Below are positions 26,018-34,039 of a stretch of DNA of 64,000 nucleotides, one piece after another. The DNA comes from Rubrivivax sp. (GTDB lineage Bacteria > Pseudomonadota > Gammaproteobacteria > Burkholderiales > Burkholderiaceae_C). The stretch lies in NCBI GenBank assembly GCA_027484825.1, contig JAIXSE010000020.1, positions 20,579-84,578 of the forward strand. The letters run 5' to 3'. The position numbers and the translations under genes are program-made. Each line of letters begins with the position of its first letter. Position 1 is the stretch's first letter. A model generated the notes under the pieces. That model made no database searches and was not told the DNA's origin. It was given only the letters and a program-made list of their open reading frames with translations.

Positions 26018-26734
26018 ATGGCAGACAACATCCTGCTCCAGGTCAAGGGGCTGGCGGTCGCTTATGGCGGCATCCAGGCCGTCAAGGGCGTGGATTTCGA
26101 GGTGCGAGAGGGCGAGCTGGTCAGCCTGATCGGTGCCAACGGCGCGGGCAAGACGACGACGCTGAAGGCGGTGACCGGGCTGCAGTCGCTGCAGTCGGGT
26201 GATGTGCAGTTCCTGGGTCAGTCGATCAAGGGGCGGGGCGCCTGGGACCTGGTCAAGCAAGGGCTGGTGATGGTGCCGGAAGGCCGGGGTACGTTCACCC
26301 GCATGACCATCACCGAGAACCTGCAGATGGGCGCGCACATCCGGCGGGACAAGGAGATTCAGGCGGACATCGAGAAGGTGTTTGCCCTGTTCCCGCGGTT
26401 GAAGGAGCGTCGCAATCAGCTGGATGGCACGATGTCGGGCGGTGAGCAGCAGATGCTGGCGATGGGACGGGCGCTGATGGCCCGGCCCAAGCTGCTGCTG
26501 CTGGACGAGCCGTCGATGGGCTTGTCCCCGATCATGGTGGACAAGATCTTCGAGGTGGTGAACGACATTCACCAGCAGGGCGTGACGGTGCTGCTGGTGG
26601 AGCAGAACGCGAGCCGGGCGCTGGAGCTGGCCAATCGCGGCTATGTGATGGAGTCGGGGCTGGTGACGATGCAGGGGGACGGCCGTACCCTGCTGAGCGA
26701 TCCGAAGGTGCGTGCGGCCTATCTGGGCGAGTGA
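26018..26734 (+). CDS. livF: Branched-chain amino acid ABC ATPase LivF
   Basis: A 238-aa ATPase with Walker A GANGAGKTT (about residue 42), LVMVPEGRGTFTRMTITEN (the LivF-specific stretch), signature MSGGEQQMLAMGRALMA, Walker B LLLLDEPSMGLSP and LLVEQNASRALE. It ends VRAAYLGE. Last gene of livHMGF; ACAAGGAAACGAACAAG carries the ribosome site. A bidirectional terminator follows at 26792-26823. Confidence 0.95.
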   Translation: MADNILLQVKGLAVAYGGIQAVKGVDFEVREGELVSLIGANGAGKTTTLKAVTGLQSLQSGDVQFLGQSIKGRGAWDLVKQGLVMVPEGRGTFTRMTITENLQMGAHIRRDKEIQADIEKVFALFPRLKERRNQLDGTMSGGEQQMLAMGRALMARPKLLLLDEPSMGLSPIMVDKIFEVVNDIHQQGVTVLLVEQNASRALELANRGYVMESGLVTMQGDGRTLLSDPKVRAAYLGE

Positions 26735-26791
26735 TCGGGCGAGTGATTGGGCGAGTGATCGACGCGGTCCCTCGTTCCTACCGACAATGAA

Positions 26792-26823
26792 AAGGGGCTG
26801 CCCGCAGTAGTGGGCAGCCCCTT
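26792..26823. terminator. Bidirectional terminator between livF and the leucine dehydrogenase gene
   Basis: AAGGGGCTGCCC and GGGCAGCCCCTT form a perfect 12-bp stem with an 8-base loop, followed by TTGTTCTTT on the plus strand and CCCCTTTTCATT on the minus strand. It sits between converging genes and can serve both. Confidence 0.88.
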
Positions 26824-26861
26824 GTTCTTTGTCTCCTACCGCCGTCTTTGCGGCGGATTCA

Positions 26862-27974
26862 TCAGGCCTTGGCCGGCTTGACCAGCAGCGAGCGGGCCCA
26901 GGCGTCGGCTTCGCGGGCCGGGGTCTGGCCGCTGGTCTTGATGCGGTCCAGCAGTTCGGCGACGCGGCCGCGGATCTGGGCCACTTCGTTCATGACGGCG
27001 GTTTCTTCGCCTTCGCCACGATACTCACGGGCCACGCTGATGATGCCGCCGGCGTTGACGAGATAGTCCGGCAGGTAGGTGATGCCACGGGCCTGCAGGG
27101 CGTCGCCGTCGGTGGCGGTGGCCAGCTGGTTGTTGGCCGCTCCGGCGATGAGGCGGGCGCGCAGGGCCGGGATGGAGGTGCTGTTCAGGACAGCACCGAG
27201 GGCGCACGGCGCGACGACGTCGACATCGGCAGCGAGGATTTCGCTGACGCTGACGGCGGTGGCGCCGAATTCGGCTTGGGCGCGGCTGACCTTGTCCGCA
27301 TTGACGTCAGCGACGACCAGCTTGGCGCCGGCCTTGTGCAGGTATTCAGCCAGGTGCCAGCCGACAGCGCCGAGGCCTTGCAGCGCGACGCGCACGCCTT
27401 CCAGCGAGTCACGGCCCATGACGCGGCGCACGCCTTCGTCGATGGAGACGAACACACCAAAAGCGGTCTTGGGGCTGGGGTCGCCACCGAAGGCGCCTTC
27501 GCGGGGGATGCCAGACACATACTGGGTGCTGGTCATCATGCCCTTCATGTCGGCGGTGGTGGTGCCAACATCTTCCGCGGTGATGTAGGCCCCGTTCAGC
27601 GATTGGACAGCGCGGCCAAAGGCAGCGAAGAGCGCCGGACGGTCAAACTCACCTGCGGGCTTGATGATGACGGCCTTGCCGCCGCCAAAGGGCAGGTTGG
27701 CGAGGGCATTCTTGAGGCTCATCCCCTGCGAGAGGCGCAGGGCGTCGTTGAGCGCAGCCAGTTCGTTGTCGTAGCTCCAGAAGCGGCAACCACCGAACGC
27801 CGGGCCACGGGCGGTGCTGTGCACGGCCACGATGGCGCGCAGGCCGGTCTCAGGATCAGCCGCCAGCAGGACCCGCTCATGCGGGGCTTGGTCGGGAAGA
27901 CCAAACAGCGAGGTGGGGAGGGAATCAGAGGCGCCGGCCGCAAGGGCGCGGGCGATGTCGGTGAGGGCGTTCAT
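26862..27974 (-). CDS. Glu/Leu/Phe/Val-family dehydrogenase, leucine dehydrogenase type
   Basis: A 370-aa amino acid dehydrogenase. The substrate-side motif NALANLPFGGGKAVI (about residue 88) carries the catalytic Lys, GPAFGGCRFW precedes it, and VALQGLGAVGWHLAEYL (about 190) is the Rossmann NAD-binding turn. LPDYLVNAGGIISVA is typical of the leucine/valine/phenylalanine subgroup. It would deaminate branched-chain amino acids to 2-oxo acids with NAD. It converges on the livHMGF importer, which suggests uptake and catabolism of these amino acids together. Substrate choice between Leu, Val and Phe is inferred from context. Confidence 0.88.
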   Translation of the reverse strand: MNALTDIARALAAGASDSLPTSLFGLPDQAPHERVLLAADPETGLRAIVAVHSTARGPAFGGCRFWSYDNELAALNDALRLSQGMSLKNALANLPFGGGKAVIIKPAGEFDRPALFAAFGRAVQSLNGAYITAEDVGTTTADMKGMMTSTQYVSGIPREGAFGGDPSPKTAFGVFVSIDEGVRRVMGRDSLEGVRVALQGLGAVGWHLAEYLHKAGAKLVVADVNADKVSRAQAEFGATAVSVSEILAADVDVVAPCALGAVLNSTSIPALRARLIAGAANNQLATATDGDALQARGITYLPDYLVNAGGIISVAREYRGEGEETAVMNEVAQIRGRVAELLDRIKTSGQTPAREADAWARSLLVKPAKA

Positions 27975-28193
27975 GCGAGGACCTGCACTTGTGATGCGTG
28001 AAGAAAAATGGCGTAGCTTGCGGGAAGCCAGCCGGGGGACCGCCGGGCGCTTGTGGCGTTCAGCAGCTCCAGGAGTGTAGGAGATGCCGGTTTTATGGCG
28101 GGGTGGGGTGGGGGGCGTTCAATGCAACTTTTGCATTGGTTGAGAAGGTTTGGCGTTGTTCTTGGCGGGGGGGCTTGTTCTTTGACGGCGCTC

Positions 28194-28290
28194 GATCAGG
28201 AAGGCGGGGAAGCCTTTCCCTTCATGTCCCCCGCCCGCTTCGCGGGCTCCTCCTCTTACTTCCGGGAAAGGCTTCCCCGCCTTCCTGATC
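28194..28290. repeat. REP/BIME-like element with perfect 27-bp inverted arms
   Basis: Arms 28194-28220 and 28264-28290 are perfect reverse complements over 27 bp, separated by 43 bases that hold an inner GCCCGC-TTC-GCGGGC hairpin (28233-28247). Each arm is itself palindromic (GGAAGGC-GGGGAA-GCCTTTCC), as in paired REP sequences. It lies between divergent-facing 5' and 3' gene ends. A solo MITE or terminator is the alternative. Confidence 0.75.
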
Positions 28291-28291
28291 C

Positions 28292-28334
28292 GGTGTGGAG
28301 GACCGCCTCGATGGGTGTGGAGGACTGCCTCGAT
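28292..28334. repeat. Two-copy 21-bp tandem repeat
   Basis: GGTGTGGAGGACCGCCTCGA at 28292 recurs at 28314 with one C/T change, a 22-bp period, directly beside the inverted-repeat element. A 9-bp direct repeat CTCGATCAG also brackets the region (28191-28199 and 28329-28337). Confidence 0.6.
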
Positions 28335-28401
28335 CAGTGGCCGAGCAGTGCGTGGGCTGTGCGCGAGGAGTGCCTGGTTGCTGATTCGGTCGCTGAGGCG
28401 G

Positions 28402-29154
28402 TCATGGGCCCATGAAAGAGTCGGCGCGGAGCGTCACGACCAAGGTGTCACGGTGGCCGGCATGGTGCGGGTCAATGGGCTGGATGGGCGTGGTCTCGTG
28501 GATGACACGCTCGTCGTCCAGCAACAGCAAGGTCCAGGGCTCCATCATCGTGAAACGCTGTCCGCGTGGACCGTCCGCTTCAAACACCCTGGACTCTCCA
28601 CCCTTGATGCCGGAGCGGCTCAGCATGAAGACGGCGACCAGGTCGACACCGTCACGGTGTGCGCCCTCGGGGGTCGGGCGGCCTATGCCGCCTGCGGTGT
28701 CAATGCGGAACTGGTGGGCTTCGACGAACCAGGGACGGGTGCCCTTGAGACGGTCCGCCACACTCGCCAGGCCCAGCAGCAGACGCGGCCAGATGGGCAG
28801 GTCTATCGCCGCAGGGGCCATGGGCTCGAACATGCGCTCGATGCCGCCGTGCAGGGCGTTGTAGTCCAGCGGCTGCCAGTGCGCACGGTGCGGCGCCAGT
28901 CGCACCGCCGGATCGGCCTGGGCATCGACCACAAAGCTGCTGTGGCGGCGGAAACGGTAACGGCCACCGTCACGCAGGTAGGTGTCCGGCGGCAGGTCGT
29001 TCCAGAACGTCTGCAGGTGCCGCAAGTCATTGGCCTGGCAGTGCAGCCAGTGCGTCAGACTCTCCGGCGCGATGACCGTATGACCCAGGTCGGAGAGCTG
29101 TTGCTCGAACTGGGCTGCACTGGAATAGGGCGGCGGGAAATGCTTCATGTCCAT
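28402..29154 (-). CDS. 2-oxoglutarate-dependent dioxygenase, PF10014 type
   Basis: A 250-aa protein of the 2OG-Fe(II) oxygenase family that includes bacterial free-amino-acid hydroxylases such as isoleucine dioxygenase. The metal triad is visible: HRDGVD (His and Asp, about residue 166) and the late VIHETTPI His, with RDTLVVTLR supplying the 2-oxoglutarate Arg. A YRFRRHSSF segment near residue 70 is also typical. Three in-frame starts are possible (TTG at 29193, ATG at 29154 or 29148); none has a strong ribosome site. It follows the ferredoxin-reductase gene by 81 bases. Amino acid substrate is an inference from family and neighbourhood. Confidence 0.78.
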   Translation of the reverse strand: MDMKHFPPPYSSAAQFEQQLSDLGHTVIAPESLTHWLHCQANDLRHLQTFWNDLPPDTYLRDGGRYRFRRHSSFVVDAQADPAVRLAPHRAHWQPLDYNALHGGIERMFEPMAPAAIDLPIWPRLLLGLASVADRLKGTRPWFVEAHQFRIDTAGGIGRPTPEGAHRDGVDLVAVFMLSRSGIKGGESRVFEADGPRGQRFTMMEPWTLLLLDDERVIHETTPIQPIDPHHAGHRDTLVVTLRADSFMGP

Positions 29155-29235
29155 CAGTATGGCGCGGCCCGCCACGTCCGGCACGTCCCCCAACAGCAGT
29201 GGGGATGTGCGTGTGCGGCCAGCAGGTGCGCTGTG

Positions 29236-30273
29236 TCAGGCTTGATGCTTGTCCGCTTCCGAGGTGAAGGCGTCCGCATAGAACTCCTCCGCCGGCAGAC
29301 CACACTGCGCCACAAAATCCCGCTGGGCCGACTCGACCATGACCGGCGCACCACAGGCATACACCTGGTGGCGCGACAGGTCCGGGAAGTCCGCCATGAC
29401 CTGCTGGTGGACAAAGCCGGTGCGGCCCGTCCAGGCATCGTCCGGCTTGGCCTCGGAGAGCACCGGCACATAGGTCAGGGTGGGCATGGCCGCCGCAGCC
29501 TGCAGCGCCCAGTCGTGCAGATAGAGGTCGGCGCGGGCGCGGGCGCCCCAGTACAAGTGCACCGGGCGCGTGATGCCTTCATCCTGCATCCGCTCGATGA
29601 TGGCCTTGATGGGCGCAAAGCCAGTGCCGGAGGCCAGCAGGACGATGGGCTTGTCGCTGTCCTCACGCAGGAAGAAACTGCCGAACGGACCTTCCATGCG
29701 CAGGATGTCTTTTTCCTTGAGCGCGCCAAAGACATGGTCGGTGAACTTGCCGCCAGGCATGTGGCGGATGTGCAGCTCAATGGCGGGCGGCGTGCCCAGG
29801 CGGCTCGGTGCGTTGGCCATGGAGTAGCTGCGGCGCGCCCCGTCGCGCAGAATGAATTCGACGTACTGGCCCGCGCGGTATTGCAACTGCTGGTTGGCCG
29901 GCAACTGCAGCTTGATGACGGCCACGTCCGCCGACGGCTTGTCGAGCGTGATGACGCGGCTGGGCAGCTTCAGCACCGGGAACTCGTCGGCGCCCGGAAC
30001 GGTGCGGGCCTCCACCGTGCAGTCGGTATGCGGGCGGGCGCAGCAGGTCAGCACAAAACCCTGGGCCTCTTCGTCCGCCGAGAGCGCCTTGCTCTGGTGC
30101 TCGCCATGCGTGACATTGCCTTCCACCAGCTTGCTTTTGCAGGAGCCGCAGGCCCCGTCCTTGCAGCCGTAAGGCAGGCCAATGCCCTGGCGGATGGCAG
30201 CCCCCAGCAGGGTTTCGTCGTCATCGACGGAGTAGACGCGGCCGCTGGGCAGGACGGTGACCTGGAAACTCAT
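29236..30273 (-). CDS. 2Fe-2S ferredoxin/FAD-NAD(P)H reductase (CDP-6-deoxyglucoseen reductase-like)
   Basis: A 345-aa iron-sulfur flavoreductase. N-terminal 2Fe-2S domain with GCKDGACGSCKSKL (three Cys) and a later LTCCARP Cys, then a FAD domain (RSYSMANAP, about residue 148) and an NAD domain (LLASGTGFAPIKAIIERM, about 215; YACGAPVM, about 310). This order is that of AscD/RfbI-type reductases and phenol-hydroxylase-like reductase components. No matching dehydratase or oxygenase component lies beside it; the co-oriented 2OG oxygenase normally does not need one. Partner unknown. Confidence 0.88.
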   Translation of the reverse strand: MSFQVTVLPSGRVYSVDDDETLLGAAIRQGIGLPYGCKDGACGSCKSKLVEGNVTHGEHQSKALSADEEAQGFVLTCCARPHTDCTVEARTVPGADEFPVLKLPSRVITLDKPSADVAVIKLQLPANQQLQYRAGQYVEFILRDGARRSYSMANAPSRLGTPPAIELHIRHMPGGKFTDHVFGALKEKDILRMEGPFGSFFLREDSDKPIVLLASGTGFAPIKAIIERMQDEGITRPVHLYWGARARADLYLHDWALQAAAAMPTLTYVPVLSEAKPDDAWTGRTGFVHQQVMADFPDLSRHQVYACGAPVMVESAQRDFVAQCGLPAEEFYADAFTSEADKHQA

Positions 30274-30604
30274 GATGGCTTGGCAAGAAGACAGAGAAAG
30301 GAAGACACACCAAGGCGGCTGAACCTCTGCCTCGCTCCCACATCGTCCGCGAGGAGCTGTGCAAAGGTTCCCAAAGCCTCGGCCAATCCGCCATTTTGCC
30401 TGATGGGACGCAGCTTCTCACCGGGCAGGGGCAGTGACCTTGATTGGCGCTGCGCCGACCCTGCGGACAAGACCTCCCGACATGACCCTTCGGCAAGACC
30501 TTTCGACAAGACCTTCCGACAAGGCGGCCGGCGGCAACGAGTGAAGGGACTGCCCGCGATCGCGCTCTTACACTCCGGGCTCATTGCATACCGGCCATCG
30601 ACCC
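30274..30604. other. Divergent intergenic region with a short tandem repeat
   Basis: The 331 bases between the reductase and the SDR-type gene hold no supported gene. The only notable structure is the 13-bp degenerate tandem repeat at 30460-30525. A broad minus-strand frame across it is an artefact of GC-rich sequence. Confidence 0.55.
30460..30525. repeat. Degenerate 13-bp tandem repeat, five units
   Basis: Units follow the pattern CTTTCGACAAGAC: a 14-base first unit (30460-30473) then 13-base units starting at 30474, 30487, 30500 and 30513, each with one to four changes. It stands 80 bases before the SDR-type gene. Confidence 0.65.
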
Positions 30605-31552
30605 ATGTTCTCGAATCTCTCTCGTCAGACCCGTCAGCGCCGCGAGCGCCTGTTGATCGTCGGATGCGGGGATGTCGGTCAACGGGTGCTGCGGCTGCTG
30701 AAGGGGCGGTGGACGGTCTATGCGCTGACCAGCCAGGCCGCCCGCGCCGCCGAGTTGCGTGCGATGGGCGCCATCCCGCTGGTCGGCAACCTGGATGACC
30801 CAGCCACGCTCGCACGACTGGCGGGCCTCGCGGACCGGGTGTTGCATCTGGCGCCACCGCCCTCGCAAGGCCATCAGGACCCGCGGACTCGCCATCTGCT
30901 CGAAGCGCTGTCCCGTCAGGCCGTGCCGCTGCACCTGGTCTATGCCAGCACGACTGGTGTCTACGGGGATTGCGGCGGCGCCCGCTTCGATGAGACCCGG
31001 GCGGTCAAGCCCCGCAACGACCGCGCCTGGCGACGGGTGGATGCGGAGCAGCAGCTCAGAGCCTGGGGTCGCCGCTCCGGCTGTGCGGTGACCGTGCTGC
31101 GCGTGCCTGGGATCTATGCACTGAACCGCGAAGGGGGCGACCCCCGCGACCGCGTGGCCCGGGGCATGCCGGTGCTGCAGCACGAGGACGATGTCTACAC
31201 CAATCACATCCATGCCGACGACCTGGCGCGGGCCTGCCTGCTGGCGCTGCTGAAGGGGCGGCCTCAGCGCGTGGTGCATGCCAGCGACAGCAGCGAAATG
31301 CGCATGGGCGACTACTACACGATGGTGGCCGAGATGGCCGGATTGCCGGTGCCGCGCCGCATTCGCCGGGACGAGGCGGCGGCGCACTTTTCGCCGATGC
31401 AGATGAGTTTTCTGGGGGAGTCGCGCCGACTGATCAACCGGCGCTTGACTGGAGAGCTGGGCTTGAAGCTGCGGTATCCGTCACCGCGTGATGCCCTGGA
31501 GGAGGCACTGTCGGAGGTGCCGGCGGACGCGCTGACCCCGCCGCTGCGCTGA
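30605..31552 (+). CDS. NAD-dependent epimerase/dehydratase-family (SDR) protein
   Basis: A 315-aa extended-SDR-like protein. A Rossmann turn, LLIVGCGDVGQRVLRLL (about residues 17-33), VYALTSQ strand, then YASTTGVYGDCGG (about 113) and HIHADDLARA late. The active-site Tyr-x3-Lys is replaced: the usual position reads RAWRRVDAEQ, so classic epimerase chemistry is doubtful, as in the YeeZ-like branch. The ATG at 30605 gives the usual short N-terminus; the frame opens seven codons earlier. Stands alone, convergent with the rhomboid gene. Confidence 0.82.
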   Translation: MFSNLSRQTRQRRERLLIVGCGDVGQRVLRLLKGRWTVYALTSQAARAAELRAMGAIPLVGNLDDPATLARLAGLADRVLHLAPPPSQGHQDPRTRHLLEALSRQAVPLHLVYASTTGVYGDCGGARFDETRAVKPRNDRAWRRVDAEQQLRAWGRRSGCAVTVLRVPGIYALNREGGDPRDRVARGMPVLQHEDDVYTNHIHADDLARACLLALLKGRPQRVVHASDSSEMRMGDYYTMVAEMAGLPVPRRIRRDEAAAHFSPMQMSFLGESRRLINRRLTGELGLKLRYPSPRDALEEALSEVPADALTPPLR

Positions 31553-31583
31553 CCAGGAGGCGCCGGAGGACGCGCTGACCCCG

Positions 31584-32174
31584 TCAGCGGCCGCGACCGC
31601 CGCGCCAGTGGTTGATCATGACCCATGCGCCCAGCATGCCGCCCAGATGCGCGAAGTGGGCGATGCCGGTGGCGCCGGTGATGCCCAGCAGCAGTTCCAG
31701 CGCGCCGAAGATGGCGACCGCCACCTTGGCCTTCATCGGGATGGGGGGGAAGAGCGGCATGATGACCCGGTCCGGGAACATCCAGCCAAAGGCCAGCAGC
31801 AGCCCGAACAGCCCGCCGGAAATGCCCACCGTCGGCGCCATGGTGCCGACCACCAGCGTGAACACCAGCTGGGCGATGGCGGCCGTCAGGATGCTGGCGA
31901 CCAGCAACTGCACATAACGCTTGGGACCCCAGACCGTTTCCAGCTCCGACCCGAACATCCACAGGCCCAGCATGTTGAAGAACAGATGCAAGGTGTCGCC
32001 GTGCAGGAAGGCGTAGGTGAGCGGCTGCCAGAAGTTGAAGAGCCCGGTGTTCAATGGCCACAGCTCCAGCGCGTTTTGCAACGGCACCAGTTGAGGGGAG
32101 ACCAGGGTGAAGAAGCAGAACAGGCCGATGCACAGCAGCATCAGCGCCTTGGTGACCGGAGGAATGAATGGCAT
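31584..32174 (-). CDS. Rhomboid-family intramembrane serine protease
   Basis: A 196-aa integral membrane protein with six hydrophobic helices. The catalytic Ser lies in GISGGLFGLLLAF (about residue 118) and the catalytic His in IAHFAHLGGMLGAW (about 177); the HLFFNMLGLWMFG segment (about 64-76) is the conserved helix-2 region with the oxyanion Asn. The frame extends 43 codons upstream, but the ATG before PFIPPV gives the usual short cytoplasmic start. It would cleave membrane proteins within the inner membrane; substrates unknown. Convergent with the SDR-type gene. Confidence 0.92.
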   Translation of the reverse strand: MPFIPPVTKALMLLCIGLFCFFTLVSPQLVPLQNALELWPLNTGLFNFWQPLTYAFLHGDTLHLFFNMLGLWMFGSELETVWGPKRYVQLLVASILTAAIAQLVFTLVVGTMAPTVGISGGLFGLLLAFGWMFPDRVIMPLFPPIPMKAKVAVAIFGALELLLGITGATGIAHFAHLGGMLGAWVMINHWRGGRGR

Positions 32175-32386
32175 TGTTCCAATGGCTCCTGCGTCGGGGG
32201 ACATCCGAAACACAGTGTAGCCGCGACCTTGTCCACCCCGCAGGCAGCTTGGGCGCTGGTCAACCGGATGTTGGTGAGGGGGAGGCAGGGGCAGGCTTCG
32301 CAAAGGCCTGGGGCGTAAGCTCGGCCGCCGGGCCGCCTCTCCGTGCGATCGGCCGGCGACGGGCAGATCGCCCCACTGTACCCCGC

Positions 32387-34039
32387 CTATAAATCCGGAT
32401 CGGCTTGAGGGCCCGCATTCAACATGACGCGGTTGCGCACTTGCGATGCAGGGATTGGCCGGATTCCCGCAGCACCTTTGGCCCAGGCGGAGGTTGACGT
32501 CATCATCTGGATTGCGGATGAGTTGATGACAAAATCAACTGTGCTGTTGCTGGCGCTATTGACGGCGCAATCTCGGGACAACAGAGTTTTGCAAGAGTCA
32601 TTCACCGTACCGATATTTGTGTCCAGGGGTGCGATGACGAGGCTTGAACTATCTCGCCAGACCGGATAGAACGAAAGGTCGGTGGGCGTAAAGTAGTTGC
32701 CCTCAATCAAGGTCACCACATCCGAAGACGCTGCGATACCCATCCAAAAATTGTTGTCGTACAGATTGTTGACCAGGTGCACCATACCGTATGCGGTGGT
32801 CGATTGGCTACGCCCCACCTCCGGCGCACGGCCGGAGGAGTTGTAGATCTTGTTGCCGATGATGGTGATGGTCTGACCCTCGGCGATCAGCAGCATGAAC
32901 CAATAGCTGCGTCCATCACAGAAATGGCCATAATCGGTAGTGCCATCCAGGACATTATTAGAAATGGTCACCCGGTCTGCGGGTCCCCAGCCCGTCACGA
33001 TCATCTGGCGACCAATACGGGCGAAGTAATTGTGATCGATCCAGACGTCGCTTGCACCGTCGATGGTGATGGCGTCGCCACCCCAGATTACCCCATCGTT
33101 GATGTCGGTCAGGGAGAGGTTTCGAATGATGATGTTCGACGCGCCATCCCGCAGATAAAAACCTTTCCCCTTGATGCCTGCGTTCTTCCCAATCCCCACA
33201 ATGGTTTTGTTCGAACCGACACGAAGCGGGGTGCCGCCAGCGGTGTCGTAGGTTAAATCGAACAATTGGCGACCGCTGCAATAGCCGTTCCAGTCCAGGA
33301 TCTTTTCCTGTTTGCCATTCACTGAGCAGCTGTTGCTGGAATATGCGCAGGCCTTGCCCGTGGTGGACCCCTCTGTATTGATGAAGTCGATCACTCCAGA
33401 CACTCTGATGACTCGGGGAGTGGTGTCGATACAGGTGGAGCCGTCGTACTTGTTGCACAAAGCCGCTTTCAACTGGGCCGGTGTGGACACGTCGACGACT
33501 TCTCCGCCCGCGCCGCCCGTGACACCCGCGCCGAACCCCACCGGCACAGTTTTGACCTTGAGACCCACGCTCTTATCAGCGTCAAGCTTGATGCTGCAGG
33601 TGAGGGCGGATCCACATCCGGCTGCATCGCCCAGCCATCGATCGACGCCGTAGGTGCCATCTGTCACGGCAGTGAGCACGACTGTGGTGCCAGCAGCGTA
33701 GCTCGAACCCGCACTTGCCCCGGCAATGGTGCCATTGGATGGCTGCTGGATCGTCAACCTGTGCTCCACGGGCGCAGAAGCATCAGTGGAAGGTGAACTT
33801 GCCGGCGTTGAGGGCGCTGGCTGCGGGGAAGCGGGCGGTGAGCTCGCTGGCGGGGAGCTTACCGGCGGAGAACTCGCCGGTGGTGAACTTACAGGTGGGG
33901 AACTGCCCGTCTCGTTGGGGCTGGACTTCTCATCCTTGGAGCCGCCACATGCGCCGAGCAGAGCCGACACTGAAACGACAAGCGCCGTGGCTGCGCGCAG
34001 CCCGGGCGACCACCGATCAAAGGAAACCATCGTGAACAT
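32387..34039 (-). CDS. Pectate lyase family 1 lipoprotein
   Basis: A 550-aa lipoprotein. N-terminal signal with lipobox LLGAC (Cys about residue 22), a Ser/Pro linker built of SSPPVSSPPA repeats (about 35-75), a bacterial repeat-like beta domain (LTIQQPSNGTIAGASAG, about 85-160), then a PL1 right-handed beta-helix with DAITIDGASDVWIDHNYF (calcium and substrate side) and GRQMIVTGW. It would cut polygalacturonate at the cell surface, fitting a plant-associated life. Nothing in its control region matches the LacI-type operators. Either ATG of MFTMVSF is a possible start; the first has TCTGGA upstream. Confidence 0.88.
   Translation of the reverse strand: MFTMVSFDRWSPGLRAATALVVSVSALLGACGGSKDEKSSPNETGSSPPVSSPPASSPPVSSPPASSPPASPQPAPSTPASSPSTDASAPVEHRLTIQQPSNGTIAGASAGSSYAAGTTVVLTAVTDGTYGVDRWLGDAAGCGSALTCSIKLDADKSVGLKVKTVPVGFGAGVTGGAGGEVVDVSTPAQLKAALCNKYDGSTCIDTTPRVIRVSGVIDFINTEGSTTGKACAYSSNSCSVNGKQEKILDWNGYCSGRQLFDLTYDTAGGTPLRVGSNKTIVGIGKNAGIKGKGFYLRDGASNIIIRNLSLTDINDGVIWGGDAITIDGASDVWIDHNYFARIGRQMIVTGWGPADRVTISNNVLDGTTDYGHFCDGRSYWFMLLIAEGQTITIIGNKIYNSSGRAPEVGRSQSTTAYGMVHLVNNLYDNNFWMGIAASSDVVTLIEGNYFTPTDLSFYPVWRDSSSLVIAPLDTNIGTVNDSCKTLLSRDCAVNSASNSTVDFVINSSAIQMMTSTSAWAKGAAGIRPIPASQVRNRVMLNAGPQADPDL

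Larger units (their letters stand above)
27975..28401. other. Repeat-bearing intergenic region
   Basis: No gene over 427 bp. It contains the 97-bp symmetrical element at 28194-28290 and a two-copy 21-bp tandem repeat at 28292-28334. The first part (27975-28190), G-rich and without conserved frames, is the leader of the dehydrogenase gene and shows nothing else I can support. Confidence 0.6.

Noticed and set aside
23810..26572. Minus-strand frame of 920 codons across livM-livG-livF
   Set aside because: Antisense shadow of three well-identified genes; the composition is unnatural (His/Arg/Gln-rich) and no domain is seen.
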